Assembly: GCA_050951845.1 (NCBI GenBank)
Contig: JBMNJV010000006.1
Coordinates: forward strand, 62,001-126,000
DNA from: UBA5436 sp050951845
Lineage (GTDB): Bacteria; Bacillota; Clostridia; Saccharofermentanales; DTU023
Length of the DNA: 64,000 nt
Direction of reading: 5' to 3'
The notes beneath the pieces were generated by a model. That model ran no database searches, was not told the origin of the DNA, and was given only the letters and a program-made list of their open reading frames with translations. Shown one piece after another: positions 56,132 to 64,000 of this stretch (within the stretch, counting starts at the first letter, position 1; every line of letters begins with the position of its first letter). A program made the translations under genes and the position numbers.

Positions 56132-57256
56132 TTACGTTTTTTCACTTTCTTCTTCAGTTATGATTTTATTGTCCAATATATCTACCAGCGTTATCGGGTC
56201 AGCAATGTTCTCAGTTCTGAGATAATCCCAAATCAATTGCAAAATCTGATCCTGCTCTTGAACAAAGTCAGCGTATACTATGCTTGTAATAAAATATTGT
56301 ACCAGAAATTCAATTTTATCAGGATTGATTGAAAAAGTAACGAGAAAAGGAGCATCTTCCGTGAGATTATTATTCTGAGCCAGATAATCTGTCAATAACT
56401 CTTTCAAACCTGCTATTTGCTCAACTGTTACAAACGTCGGCAAATATACCATAAAGCGCACACGCCGCTTTGCCATTCTTGAATAATTAATAATATAGTC
56501 CCGGGTTAGTTTCGAATTCGGCACTGACATCAAACCTTGATCAAAAGTTCTGATTTGAGTCTGACGAAATTTAATATCCAACACAATTCCTTCAATATCA
56601 GGAGATTTAATCAGGTCATTAATTTCAAAAATCTTTTCCGACATAATAGAAAAACCGGCAATTAAATCCGTCAGATAATCTTTGGCAGCCATTGAAACTG
56701 CCAGTCCGCCCAATCCCAAGCCGGTAATGATGCCCGCAACATTAATCTGCATCAAACTCAAAATCATAATTAAGCCGAGAACTACCAAAACAGCTCTGAT
56801 GATTTGAAGTAAAAACCTGTAAACCGTCGACGTAAGTTTTTCAGGATTTTTATTGTGCCAAAAATTGAAAAGTGAGCGAAATATTAATTCTGTAATTCTT
56901 AAAGCCGATATAATCAAAATCGAACTCAATGTAATCTTGATTATATTGTCCAGCGGAGAACCTGCCTCTAATACATAACTAAACGCTATTTTACAGGCAA
57001 TTAACGGTAAAATCCAAGATAATACCTTTTTGAACTGTTTTTCATATTCAGTTCCTAAAATACAATTATTAATTTTTATACGGGAAATTATTTTTGCTAA
57101 AAAATTTCCGAGTACACCTTTCAACAGAAATCCCGCTAAAATAATAAACAAAGCGATTAACCATAATTTGGCACTTCGATCAAACAAAGAATATTCCAGA
57201 AAGTTTTTCAGAGAAAAATTATTCTGTGATGCTCGCTCCGACAAGATTGTAATCAT
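56132..57256 (-). CDS. MscS-family mechanosensitive channel
   Basis: A 374-residue protein. Early membrane segments are WLIALFIILAGFLLKGVLG, IIKITLSSILIISALRIT and AVLVVLGLIMILSLMQ. The pore helix is the glycine/alanine-rich IITGLGLGGLAVSMAAKDYLTDLIAGFSIM, of which the first part lines the pore. The beta domain (IKSPDIEGIVLDIKFRQTQIR, MSVPNSKL) and the C-terminal domain follow. It relieves turgor after osmotic downshock. AAAGGA lies shortly before the ATG. Confidence 0.92.
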   Translation of the reverse strand: MITILSERASQNNFSLKNFLEYSLFDRSAKLWLIALFIILAGFLLKGVLGNFLAKIISRIKINNCILGTEYEKQFKKVLSWILPLIACKIAFSYVLEAGSPLDNIIKITLSSILIISALRITELIFRSLFNFWHNKNPEKLTSTVYRFLLQIIRAVLVVLGLIMILSLMQINVAGIITGLGLGGLAVSMAAKDYLTDLIAGFSIMSEKIFEINDLIKSPDIEGIVLDIKFRQTQIRTFDQGLMSVPNSKLTRDYIINYSRMAKRRVRFMVYLPTFVTVEQIAGLKELLTDYLAQNNNLTEDAPFLVTFSINPDKIEFLVQYFITSIVYADFVQEQDQILQLIWDYLRTENIADPITLVDILDNKIITEEESEKT

Positions 57257-57386
57257 AAAATCCTTTCCGATTCAGTTTTCAATGTTTTGTATTTCTCATA
57301 ATTATAATCAATTGACTCAAAGAATGAAACTGCTAAAATACTAATCTGATACACTAATTATTAAGCTCAATAATTCAGGAGAATCA

Positions 57387-59183
57387 ATGATAAAGCAAAA
57401 AACAAGCCGGCATTTCTTCAGTTTTTATAAAAAAGATCTGAAATATTTGATTTTAGCAGTTGTATCGATCATGATCATTGCTACTTGCAGTTTATTGATT
57501 CCGCTGATTGTCGGTTTTACGGTCGACCGCATTCTACTTGATCAAGATGTTACTCTGCCACATTTTTTAGAAAATATCTATTTGCAAATCGGCGGACGGG
57601 AATTTATATTAAATAACCTTTGGATATTAGGGTTGATTTTGTTAGGAATCACCGTGATTCAAGGTATTGCCGAATTTATTTCCGATCTCTATATTGCCAA
57701 AGTTGCCGAAAACGGTGCAGAAAACATGCGCTGTAAACTTTTTTCGCATCTGCAAAAGTTACCCTACGCATGGCATGCCAAAGCTGAGACCGGTGATTTG
57801 GTACAACGCTGTACCAGCGATGTCGAAGTAATCAGACGTTTTTTTCAAAATCAGTTTTTGCAAATCATCAGATGTATCACGACAATTGTCATTTCCATTG
57901 TTGTAATGGTTAATTCAGATGCGACTCTCAGCACTGTCGCAATTTCCATAACACCGATTATGTTTTTCAGTACAATCATCTATTTCAGAAAACGCCGCGG
58001 TCAATTTGAGCTCTGGGATGAAACTGAAGGAAAATTATCTACCCGTTTGCAGGAAAGCTTAACCGGAATGCGAGTTATCAAAGCATTCGGACGTAAAAAT
58101 TTCGAATTATCACAACTGGAAGAAACACATCGTGAACTCTATGATTACAGTATCAGACAATATAAGATCATGGGCAATTTCTGGTTTCTTTCCGATTTGT
58201 TCTCAAACGGTATCTTGGCTCTGATCGTGATCATCGGTACAATCAGAGTTGTTTCTTACGGTTTGCATCTCGGCGTATTGCTTGTTTTCATATCTTATGC
58301 CGATCGTTTGTTAATCAATTTGAGAATATTAGCCAGAGTTATCGCAGATATCGGTAAAGCACAAATCTCTTTCGGCAGGTTGAAAGAAATTCTCGATGCC
58401 GAGCCTGAACCTGATGATCACGGTCTGTTAGAACCTGAATTGAAAGGTAATATTAAGTTTGATGAGGTGAGTTTTCAATATCCCGACGGTTCTGAACCGG
58501 TCTTACAGAACATCCGTCTTGAAATTAAAGCCGGACAAACAATCGGTATTTTAGGTCCAACCGGATCAGGTAAATCAAGCTTGCTTTTACTCTTACAAAA
58601 ACTGTATCTGCCAAGCTCAGGTTCACTCACATTTGACAATATCCCGGTCGAGCAAATCAATCGTTATAATCTGCGCAGACAAGTCGGTCTGATTCTCCAG
58701 GAATCTTATATATATTCACGCAGTATCGGTGAAAATATCCGCTTGCCCAAACCGCAAACCACCATTGAAAATGTGCGCAGATATGCAAAAATAGCCCACT
58801 TGGATGATGAAATAGAACAATTCAGTCAAGGCTATGATACGATTGTCGGTGAACGCGGAGTTACTTTATCGGGCGGACAAAAACAACGTTTGGCAATTGC
58901 CAGAACTCTGATTCGCGACTGTCAGATTTTAATTTTTGACGACTCGCTCTCTGCCGTAGATACTGAAACCGATCGGGAGATTCGTAAATCTCTCAAAAAA
59001 AGACCTCAGGGAACAACAACGATCATTGTTTCACATCGAATTTCAAGCATTTATGATGCGGATCAAATATTTGTACTGGAAGATACTCAACTGACTCAAT
59101 CCGGTACGCACCAGGAATTACTTAATCAAACCGGACTATACCAACGCGTATATCAAATTCAACATGACTGGCTGAACGAATAA
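57387..59183 (+). CDS. ABC exporter half-transporter, degenerate-site subunit
   Basis: A 598-residue protein with six membrane helices in an exporter-type domain (1-~330) and one ATPase domain. The ATPase has Walker A GPTGSGKSS, a canonical signature LSGGQKQRL, and Walker B ILIFDDSLSAVDTET. Asp replaces the catalytic Glu after Walker B, the mark of the weaker site in heterodimeric exporters such as BmrC/D. AGGAG precedes the ATG by seven bases. The partner gene starts one base after its stop. Likely substrates are drugs or lipids. Confidence 0.94.
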   Translation: MIKQKTSRHFFSFYKKDLKYLILAVVSIMIIATCSLLIPLIVGFTVDRILLDQDVTLPHFLENIYLQIGGREFILNNLWILGLILLGITVIQGIAEFISDLYIAKVAENGAENMRCKLFSHLQKLPYAWHAKAETGDLVQRCTSDVEVIRRFFQNQFLQIIRCITTIVISIVVMVNSDATLSTVAISITPIMFFSTIIYFRKRRGQFELWDETEGKLSTRLQESLTGMRVIKAFGRKNFELSQLEETHRELYDYSIRQYKIMGNFWFLSDLFSNGILALIVIIGTIRVVSYGLHLGVLLVFISYADRLLINLRILARVIADIGKAQISFGRLKEILDAEPEPDDHGLLEPELKGNIKFDEVSFQYPDGSEPVLQNIRLEIKAGQTIGILGPTGSGKSSLLLLLQKLYLPSSGSLTFDNIPVEQINRYNLRRQVGLILQESYIYSRSIGENIRLPKPQTTIENVRRYAKIAHLDDEIEQFSQGYDTIVGERGVTLSGGQKQRLAIARTLIRDCQILIFDDSLSAVDTETDREIRKSLKKRPQGTTTIIVSHRISSIYDADQIFVLEDTQLTQSGTHQELLNQTGLYQRVYQIQHDWLNE

Positions 59184-59184
59184 A

Positions 59185-60993
59185 ATGAGCAAAAAAGCAG
59201 ATCAATATACAGATAAAATCAACACCAAAACCTGGCTGGAATTCATAAAATTAGCCGCGCCCCGCAAAGGTTTACTTATCAGTCTTATTGTGGTTTTAAT
59301 TATTGTGGCGGTTTTAGAAAGTATTTCGCCTGTTATGATACGCTATGCAATCAATCATTTCATTAAAAATGATGTTACCGACGGTCTTCTGCTCTACTCT
59401 GCTATTTATCTGATAATAGTTGTGGCGATTGCATTCTGCACAAAGTATTGGCTGAAATTATCAGGCCGCATTGAAACTGATATGTCCTATAATATCCGTA
59501 AAAAGGGTTTTGAGCATTTACAAAATCTTTCTTTCAGCTTTTATGATCGTATGCCTGTCGGCTGGATTTTATCACGCATGATCAACGATGTGACCAGACT
59601 TTGCGAAACAATTTCTTTCGGAATTATCGACTTTGTTTGGGGCGGTTTTACCATAGTCGTAATCCTCGCAGCAATGTTGATTATGGATTTCAAACTCGCT
59701 TTCATAGCTTTGTTGGCCGTTCCGGTAATCATGGTAATTACAGTCTGTTTTCAAAAAAAATTGCTTTCTACACAACGTGAAATTCGACGTCTGAATTCAG
59801 AAATAACCGGTGAATTTAATGAAGGAATCATGGGTGCAAGAACTACGAAAACGTTACTTCGAGAAAAAGAAAATGAACAGGAATTTTTTGCAACTGCCAA
59901 AAAAATGAATCGCCGTTCGATTGATGCAAGCCGGGTGGCTGCTTTCTTCTTACCTACCGTGTCGATTATCGGCATGATTGTCGCTGCTTTGATCTTGGTT
60001 TTGGGTGGTGAAGCATATACACAAAACCTCACTGAAATAGGGACAATTTATGCTCTGTTTACTTATACGCTTCATTTATGGGATCCGATCAGACAAGTTG
60101 CCGGAGTTTTTCGAGAAATGCAAGCTGCTCAAGCAGCGGCAGAAAGGGTTATCACGCTGCTTAATGAACCGGTCGAAATAACCGACAGTGCCGAAGTTAT
60201 CAAAAAATACGGCACTCAAGACGGAGCCGGCGAGATACCTTGGCCGAAAATCCAAGGAGCAATTGAGTTCAGAAATGTTACTTTCTCTTACGTTGACAGC
60301 GAACCTGTACTGGATAATTTCAATTTATCGATTAAGGCGGGACAAACGGTAGCCATCGTCGGTGAAACCGGTGCGGGAAAAACCACCTTGGTTAATCTGG
60401 CATGCAGATTTTACGAACCCCAGCAAGGACAAATTTTAATTGACGGACATGATATTCAAAGTTTACCGCAAGTCTGGCTATATCATAATTTGGGATATGT
60501 CTTGCAAACACCGCATCTATTCAATGCCACCATTTCGGATAATATCCGATACGGCAGACTCACTGCCGATGAATCGGAAATTAAAAATGCAGCAAAATTA
60601 GTTTATGCCGACAAATTCATTGAAAAGTTGGAAAACGGTTATAATACTTTTGCCGGCGAAGGCGGTAATAAATTATCTACCGGAGAAAAACAGCTGATAT
60701 CTTTTGCCAGAGCAATTATCGCTGATCCTGCAATTTTTATTTTTGATGAGGCAACTTCCTCGATCGATACTGAAACCGAAAAACAAATTCAGGAAGCTAT
60801 CGATAATATTCTACAAAACAGAACTGCTTTGATCATAGCTCATCGTTTATCCACGATTAAAAACGCAGATCTGATTATTGTTCTGAAAAATGGTAAAATA
60901 ATCGAGCAAGGTTCACATGCTGAATTAATCAAAGCCAAAGGTGAATATTTTAATCTTTACACCGGTCAATTTATGATTGACACAAATGTATAA
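59185..60993 (+). CDS. ABC exporter half-transporter, partner subunit
   Basis: A 602-residue partner with the same layout. Walker A is GETGAGKTT; Walker B IFIFDEATSSIDTET keeps the catalytic Glu. The signature is altered to LSTGEKQLISF, as is typical of the opposite member of such pairs: it combines with the first subunit to give one active and one dead ATP site. It begins one base after the previous stop (TAAAATG), so synthesis is coupled. Confidence 0.94.
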   Translation: MSKKADQYTDKINTKTWLEFIKLAAPRKGLLISLIVVLIIVAVLESISPVMIRYAINHFIKNDVTDGLLLYSAIYLIIVVAIAFCTKYWLKLSGRIETDMSYNIRKKGFEHLQNLSFSFYDRMPVGWILSRMINDVTRLCETISFGIIDFVWGGFTIVVILAAMLIMDFKLAFIALLAVPVIMVITVCFQKKLLSTQREIRRLNSEITGEFNEGIMGARTTKTLLREKENEQEFFATAKKMNRRSIDASRVAAFFLPTVSIIGMIVAALILVLGGEAYTQNLTEIGTIYALFTYTLHLWDPIRQVAGVFREMQAAQAAAERVITLLNEPVEITDSAEVIKKYGTQDGAGEIPWPKIQGAIEFRNVTFSYVDSEPVLDNFNLSIKAGQTVAIVGETGAGKTTLVNLACRFYEPQQGQILIDGHDIQSLPQVWLYHNLGYVLQTPHLFNATISDNIRYGRLTADESEIKNAAKLVYADKFIEKLENGYNTFAGEGGNKLSTGEKQLISFARAIIADPAIFIFDEATSSIDTETEKQIQEAIDNILQNRTALIIAHRLSTIKNADLIIVLKNGKIIEQGSHAELIKAKGEYFNLYTGQFMIDTNV

Positions 60994-61044
60994 TAATTAC
61001 CTCATGAATTGTGCAATAATATAATTAATTCAATGTACATGTAT

Positions 61045-61138
61045 ACGAAACGATACAAACTTCTAATACGAAATGATACAAATTTCTAATTGCGAAATGA
61101 TACAAATTTCTAATTACAAAATGATAAAAATTTCTAAT
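61045..61138. repeat. Four 23-24-bp direct repeats upstream of the DUF4364 gene
   Basis: Units such as ACGAAATGATACAAATTT plus CTAAT follow one another at 61045, 61068, 61091 and 61115, with one to four changes. They end 20 bases before the start codon. The position suggests a multi-site operator, or slippage products in an untranslated leader. Confidence 0.75.
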
Positions 61139-61157
61139 AAGGCAGAAGGGAGAAAAC

Positions 61158-61703
61158 ATGTATCCGGTAGATAGTTCTCAAGCAGCTTTAATCATGCTCT
61201 CAATTATTGAAAAACAACCGAACTCTACCTCGGAAAATATTATCGACTCGGCAATTAATTCTCTGTATTTGGATTATTTCTCTGCCGCCGCCGCTTTGGA
61301 TTTGCTGACCAAACAACACTTAATTCATATTTCCGAAAATAAAAGCGAAGCAGAACATACAGCTTCAGGCAAACCGGTTAGTCGTCTTAATATAACACCG
61401 GAAGGTTCTGCCGTGCTCAAAGCTTTGGGAAATACATTACCGAACCAAGTACTGGATTTTTTAGACAAATTGAGTACCCTGGAAAAAAAAGAACGCACTT
61501 TGACCGCACATTATTCAGAAGATAGCGAGCATAATTTTAAGATTAAATTAGAGCAAAAAAATCATAATCAAATTGTTTTTTCTTTAGAACTAAATGTTCC
61601 AACTGAAAAAATGGCACGAAACATTTGTCAGAACTGGCAAGAAAATGCAGCCGAAATCTATCAAGCTTTATTTCTTCTTTTGTTACCGCAAGATAATGGT
61701 TGA
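61158..61703 (+). CDS. DUF4364-family winged-helix regulator
   Basis: A 181-residue protein common in Clostridia. The N-terminal half is a winged helix (ALIMLSIIEKQPNSTSENI, AAAALDLLTKQHLIHIS, SRLNITPEGSAVLKAL), resembling PadR/MarR-type DNA binding. A C-terminal strand-rich domain follows (KKERTLTAHYSEDSEHNF, LELNVPTEKMA). The ligand and targets are unknown. GGGAG lies before the ATG. The direct repeats just upstream could be its own binding sites. Confidence 0.82.
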   Translation: MYPVDSSQAALIMLSIIEKQPNSTSENIIDSAINSLYLDYFSAAAALDLLTKQHLIHISENKSEAEHTASGKPVSRLNITPEGSAVLKALGNTLPNQVLDFLDKLSTLEKKERTLTAHYSEDSEHNFKIKLEQKNHNQIVFSLELNVPTEKMARNICQNWQENAAEIYQALFLLLLPQDNG

Positions 61704-61713
61704 CAGAAATCAA

Positions 61714-61750
61714 CAGCAATTAAATCACTGATTTTTCAATTTAATTGCTG
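61714..61750 (+). terminator. Stem-loop after the DUF4364 gene
   Basis: CAGCAATTAAAT pairs perfectly with ATTTAATTGCTG around a 13-base loop, ten bases past the stop. The T-rich stretch after it (TTTATCTTGTTATCTTGTTT) is imperfect. Confidence 0.65.
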
Positions 61751-61870
61751 ACAGCTTTATCTTGTTATCTTGTTTGCTTGTTTGCTTGTTTCTTAGTTTG
61801 CTTAGTTTGCTTGTTTTCTTAGTTTGCTAAGTTGTTCATTTGAACTTACTTTCGTTTCCCTATCCCTTGT

Positions 61871-62262
61871 TGTGCCAAAATCTTCGTTCCTGCGGATTCC
61901 GATTCACAGCGCAGGCTTTTTTGGCACAGCAAAACCTAATAACTATCTGAAACCACCCTTGCCGTGCCAAAATCTTCGTTCCTGCGGATTCCGATTCACA
62001 GCACCGGCTTTTTTGGCACAGCAAAACCAAATAACTGTCTGAAATCAACCTTGCTGTGCCAAAATCTTCGTTCCTGCGGATTCCGATTCACAGCACCAGC
62101 TTTTTTGGCACAGCACAACCAGATAACTATCTGAAATCACCCTTGCCGTGCCAATATTTTCGTTCCTGCGGATTCCGATTCACAGCACCGGCTTTTTTGG
62201 CACAGCAAAACCAGATAACTATCTGAAACCACCCTTGCCGTGCCAAAACCTAAAATAATAAC
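61871..62262 (+). repeat. Hairpin-repeat array B (four units and a half, 92-bp period)
   Basis: Units start at 61872, 61964, 62056, 62148 and (partial) 62240, exactly 92 bases apart. Each has a ~57-nt imperfect hairpin with arms TGTGCCAAAA and TTTTTTGGCACA and core TTCCTGCGGATTCCGATTCA. The 35-nt spacer contains AACTATCTGAAA. It is the same family as array A with spacer sequence drifted but alignable. The region 61751-61870 before it is simple TTGCTTG-type sequence without a gene. Confidence 0.9.
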
Positions 62263-62377
62263 AGGACAATTCTATTTATCAAAATCTAATCGGAACATCA
62301 AACTATAAATACTTTTTTACATTTTATGCAATTTTTATCAGTGTTTCTAAAAATAAAAGGACAAAAATCTTTTTCTC

Positions 62378-62383
62378 TATAAT
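62378..62383 (+). promoter_or_regulatory. -10 element directly ahead of the Vsr-like gene
   Basis: A perfect TATAAT ends five bases before the first ATG (62389) and 11 before the second (62395). No ribosome binding site is placed correctly, so the message may be leaderless. No good -35 was seen. Confidence 0.45.
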
Positions 62384-62388
62384 AAAAT

Positions 62389-63246
62389 ATGTTTATGGAA
62401 AAATATTTGTCACATTATAGCGCATTGAAACATTGGGATTTCCCACTGGCACATCAATATTTCAAGGAAAAATTAAATGATGATTTTCCTCAACAGTATC
62501 TTGTTCGAGATATTAAAGCTCGTTCCTATAAAAAAGAAATTTCTACACATGTATGCACAAGAAATTTACCCAGGAATAGTTTTGTTAAACTTGAGAATAA
62601 ACAAAAAATTGTTTCGCCACAACTAATGTTTTTACAATTAGCTTCAACCTTGGATATAATTGAAATAATCATTTTAGGTTATCTGCTTTGTGCTTATCCT
62701 GAAGGAATTTTCTCAAATTCTTTAATTAATAAATCACATCTTATTAAATATGTTTCTTCCGCAAATCTGCCTAATAAGAAAAAGGCATTACGAGCTTTAA
62801 AATATGTGCAGGAAGGTGCAAATTCAATTATGGAAATCTTTGTTGCTATGCTTTTGAGCTTACCCAATGCTTTAGGCGGCTTATCGATTCCTGGCGGAGT
62901 CCTAAATTACAAAGTAGAATTGGATAATCTTTCAGCCAGAGCGATAAAAAAGAAAAATCTGTACATTGACTATTGCTTTCCAAATCAAAAAATCGGATAC
63001 GAATACCAAGGTTCTTTCCACAATCGAACAATTGATGAAGATTCAAATCGTAAAATGGTATTAAAAAGAATGGGTTATGAAATTGTAACCATATCAAAAA
63101 CTCAATTATATGACAAGAATAAATTAGTACTTTGGTTAATTGAGGCTGCAAAAACAAACAGGAAAAAAATTAGAATCCGAACTCAAAAATACATTAAATA
63201 TTTTAATCGCATTATAGAATTATTGCCAAAATCAGATTTAACTTGA
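62389..63246 (+). CDS. Vsr/DUF559-like endonuclease-fold protein, unknown
   Basis: A 285-residue protein. The N-terminal ~200 residues are helical with VSPQLMFLQLASTLDIIEIIILGYLL, similar in style to AbiEi-like proteins that carry nuclease tails. The C-terminal part fits the Vsr-like PD-(D/E)xK fold: LYIDYCFPNQKIGYEYQG (Asp...ExQ), SFHNR, a DSNRKMVLKRMGYE helix, and IVTISKTQL. It may nick or bind DNA, or act in defence, but no partner gene lies next to it. Degenerate and intact hairpin repeats flank it on both sides. It is AT-rich relative to nearby housekeeping genes, hinting at transfer. Confidence 0.65.
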   Translation: MFMEKYLSHYSALKHWDFPLAHQYFKEKLNDDFPQQYLVRDIKARSYKKEISTHVCTRNLPRNSFVKLENKQKIVSPQLMFLQLASTLDIIEIIILGYLLCAYPEGIFSNSLINKSHLIKYVSSANLPNKKKALRALKYVQEGANSIMEIFVAMLLSLPNALGGLSIPGGVLNYKVELDNLSARAIKKKNLYIDYCFPNQKIGYEYQGSFHNRTIDEDSNRKMVLKRMGYEIVTISKTQLYDKNKLVLWLIEAAKTNRKKIRIRTQKYIKYFNRIIELLPKSDLT

Positions 63247-63319
63247 TTCGGAGAACGAAAATTAAAATTTGGCGAATTTTGATGGACTTTACAGATTAAT
63301 TAATTAATTAATTATGTAA

Positions 63320-63455
63320 TTGTACCAAAAACCACGAGTCAGCAGATTTGTAATCACATCATCGGTTCTTTGGCACAAAGTCATTTTGAGTTCTGATCTG
63401 CCAAAAATTACATGCCGGGGGAATTCGACTTGCAAATACGGCTTTTTGGCACAAT
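63320..63455 (+). repeat. Degenerate hairpin repeats (locus C)
   Basis: Two decayed units: GTACCAAAAA...TTCTTTGGCAC (63318-63377) and TGCCAAAAATTACATGCCGG...GGCTTTTTGGCAC (63401-63452). Arms are preserved better than cores. They belong to the family of arrays A and B. Confidence 0.7.
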
Positions 63456-63540
63456 TAAAGCAAAGAATCATCAGAAAATCTTATTGCTCTATTTAAAAAA
63501 TCTGATTGCTCTATTTGTTTAAAATGGAAATAACAAGATT

Positions 63541-63602
63541 AAAAAAGTGGTGTCAAATACGAAGCAGATCAATCAGATCAAAACGTATCACACCACTTTT
63601 TG
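63541..63602. terminator. Bidirectional terminator before rubredoxin
   Basis: AAAAAGTGGTGT at 63542 pairs with ACACCACTTTTT at 63590, with further pairing inside (ATACG/CGTAT). A and T runs on the outer sides suit both the rubredoxin transcript and any message from the left. Confidence 0.85.
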
Positions 63603-63624
63603 TTTAATATTTGTTGCTGAAAGA

Positions 63625-63786
63625 TTAATCTAACTCAGAGAAATCTTCCTTGCCTACGCCGCACAGCGGGCATACCCAATCTTCAGGGATATCTTCAAAA
63701 GCTGTTCCCGGTTCTACTCCGTTATCAGGATCACCTTCTGCAGGATCATAAATATATCCGCAAACATCACAAACATATGATTTCAT
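63625..63786 (-). CDS. Rubredoxin
   Basis: A 53-residue iron protein: YVCDVCGYIYDPAEGDPDNG and WVCPLCGVGKEDF supply the four Cys ligands (two CxxCG motifs). It carries electrons, in anaerobes often to rubrerythrin or superoxide reductase for oxygen defence. GGAAG lies before the ATG. Single gene ended by a strong terminator. Confidence 0.96.
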   Translation of the reverse strand: MKSYVCDVCGYIYDPAEGDPDNGVEPGTAFEDIPEDWVCPLCGVGKEDFSELD

Positions 63787-63839
63787 TGTTTTGTTTCCTT
63801 CCTTATCTTCTTTGTTTATTGTTTTATAAATTATATAGA

Positions 63840-63875
63840 ATTGAGTTTTCCGATAAGTTTTTAAGAAAACTCAAT
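63840..63875 (-). terminator. Stem-loop between rubredoxin and the upstream gene
   Basis: ATTGAGTTTTC pairs exactly with GAAAACTCAAT around a 14-base loop. It would end the transcript of the gene entering from the right edge. Confidence 0.7.
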
Positions 63876-63902
63876 TCTTTGCAAAGTCTATCACTAATGA
63901 GA

Positions 63903-64000
63903 TTAATCTTCAACATATGCATTTTTGAAGTGCAAGTTATTGGTCGGGGTGAGGTTCCAACCTTTAACTCTGGAACTCATCAAGAGATTGGTTGAACGAT
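63903..64000 (-). CDS. Possible C-terminal end of a gene cut by the window edge
   Basis: An open frame of 31 codons reading LLMSSRVKGWNLTPTNN and ending FKNAYVED-stop, followed by a terminator-like hairpin. The family is not recognised; too little is visible. Confidence 0.4.
   Translation of the reverse strand, partial: RSTNLLMSSRVKGWNLTPTNNLHFKNAYVED

Noticed and set aside
61871..62262. CRISPR array
   Set aside because: The 92-bp units repeat as a whole, spacer included, and the repeat core is too long. No cas gene is present.

Overview
The window reads as a chromosomal segment of a low-GC, Gram-positive-type anaerobe, most likely a member of the Clostridia. The pointers are RNase J, a long Rel protein, a CIRCE-controlled groESL, an LCP cell-wall ligase, a DUF4364 regulator, GatCAB, rubredoxin and AGGAGG-type ribosome binding sites. 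No species is claimed. Most of the sequence is ordinary housekeeping DNA, interrupted by a few accessory patches.

Layout. 1-1026: a two-component pair (kinase cut by the window edge). 1259-7100: an AT-rich island with a BcgI-like type IIB restriction-modification locus and a Schlafen/AlbA_2 regulator. The nuclease-methyltransferase gene is split at methylase motif I by an 859-bp insert carrying a nitrilase-family gene. The specificity gene ends at an AT dinucleotide tract, where loss of one unit would fuse on a further recognition domain. 7130-18102: an orphan response regulator, RNase J, tRNA-Gln, mtnA, a cupin, an oxidoreductase, rel, recJ and rpsU. 18360-22062: a secreted leucine-rich-repeat/SH3 surface protein and a broken ABC ATPase. 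22318-27042: an aspS-gatC fusion, an amidase-like gatA lacking catalytic residues, and gatB. This unit makes amidated Asn/Gln-tRNA in relatives, but here the glutaminase half looks dead. 27208-42112: HIT protein, an IS3-type element inside a hairpin-repeat array, alaS, a PP2C-like receptor-style protein, ispD, an SseB-HD protein, radA, a HAD phosphatase, a DUF2207 protein and threonine aldolase. 42229-48300: an ABC-F protein, then a mosaic of a MGMT-like protein, a GNAT remnant, a CPBP protease, a membrane protein, an IS6/IS240-like element and paired hairpin repeats. 48325-60993: HI0933 flavoprotein, CYTH protein, propeller protein, groESL, CvpA, LCP, MscS and a heterodimeric ABC exporter. 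61158-64000: DUF4364 regulator, a 92-bp hairpin-repeat array, a Vsr-like nuclease, more degenerate repeats and rubredoxin.

The items most worth following are: the motif-I insertion with exact ORF restoration and the AT-tract switch in the same restriction locus; the AspRS-GatC fusion beside a catalytically stripped GatA; and the tandem hairpin arrays of 92-93 bp period, which occur in two unrelated sequence families with the same geometry. One array is interrupted by an IS, and two repeat loci bracket a lone Vsr-like nuclease gene.
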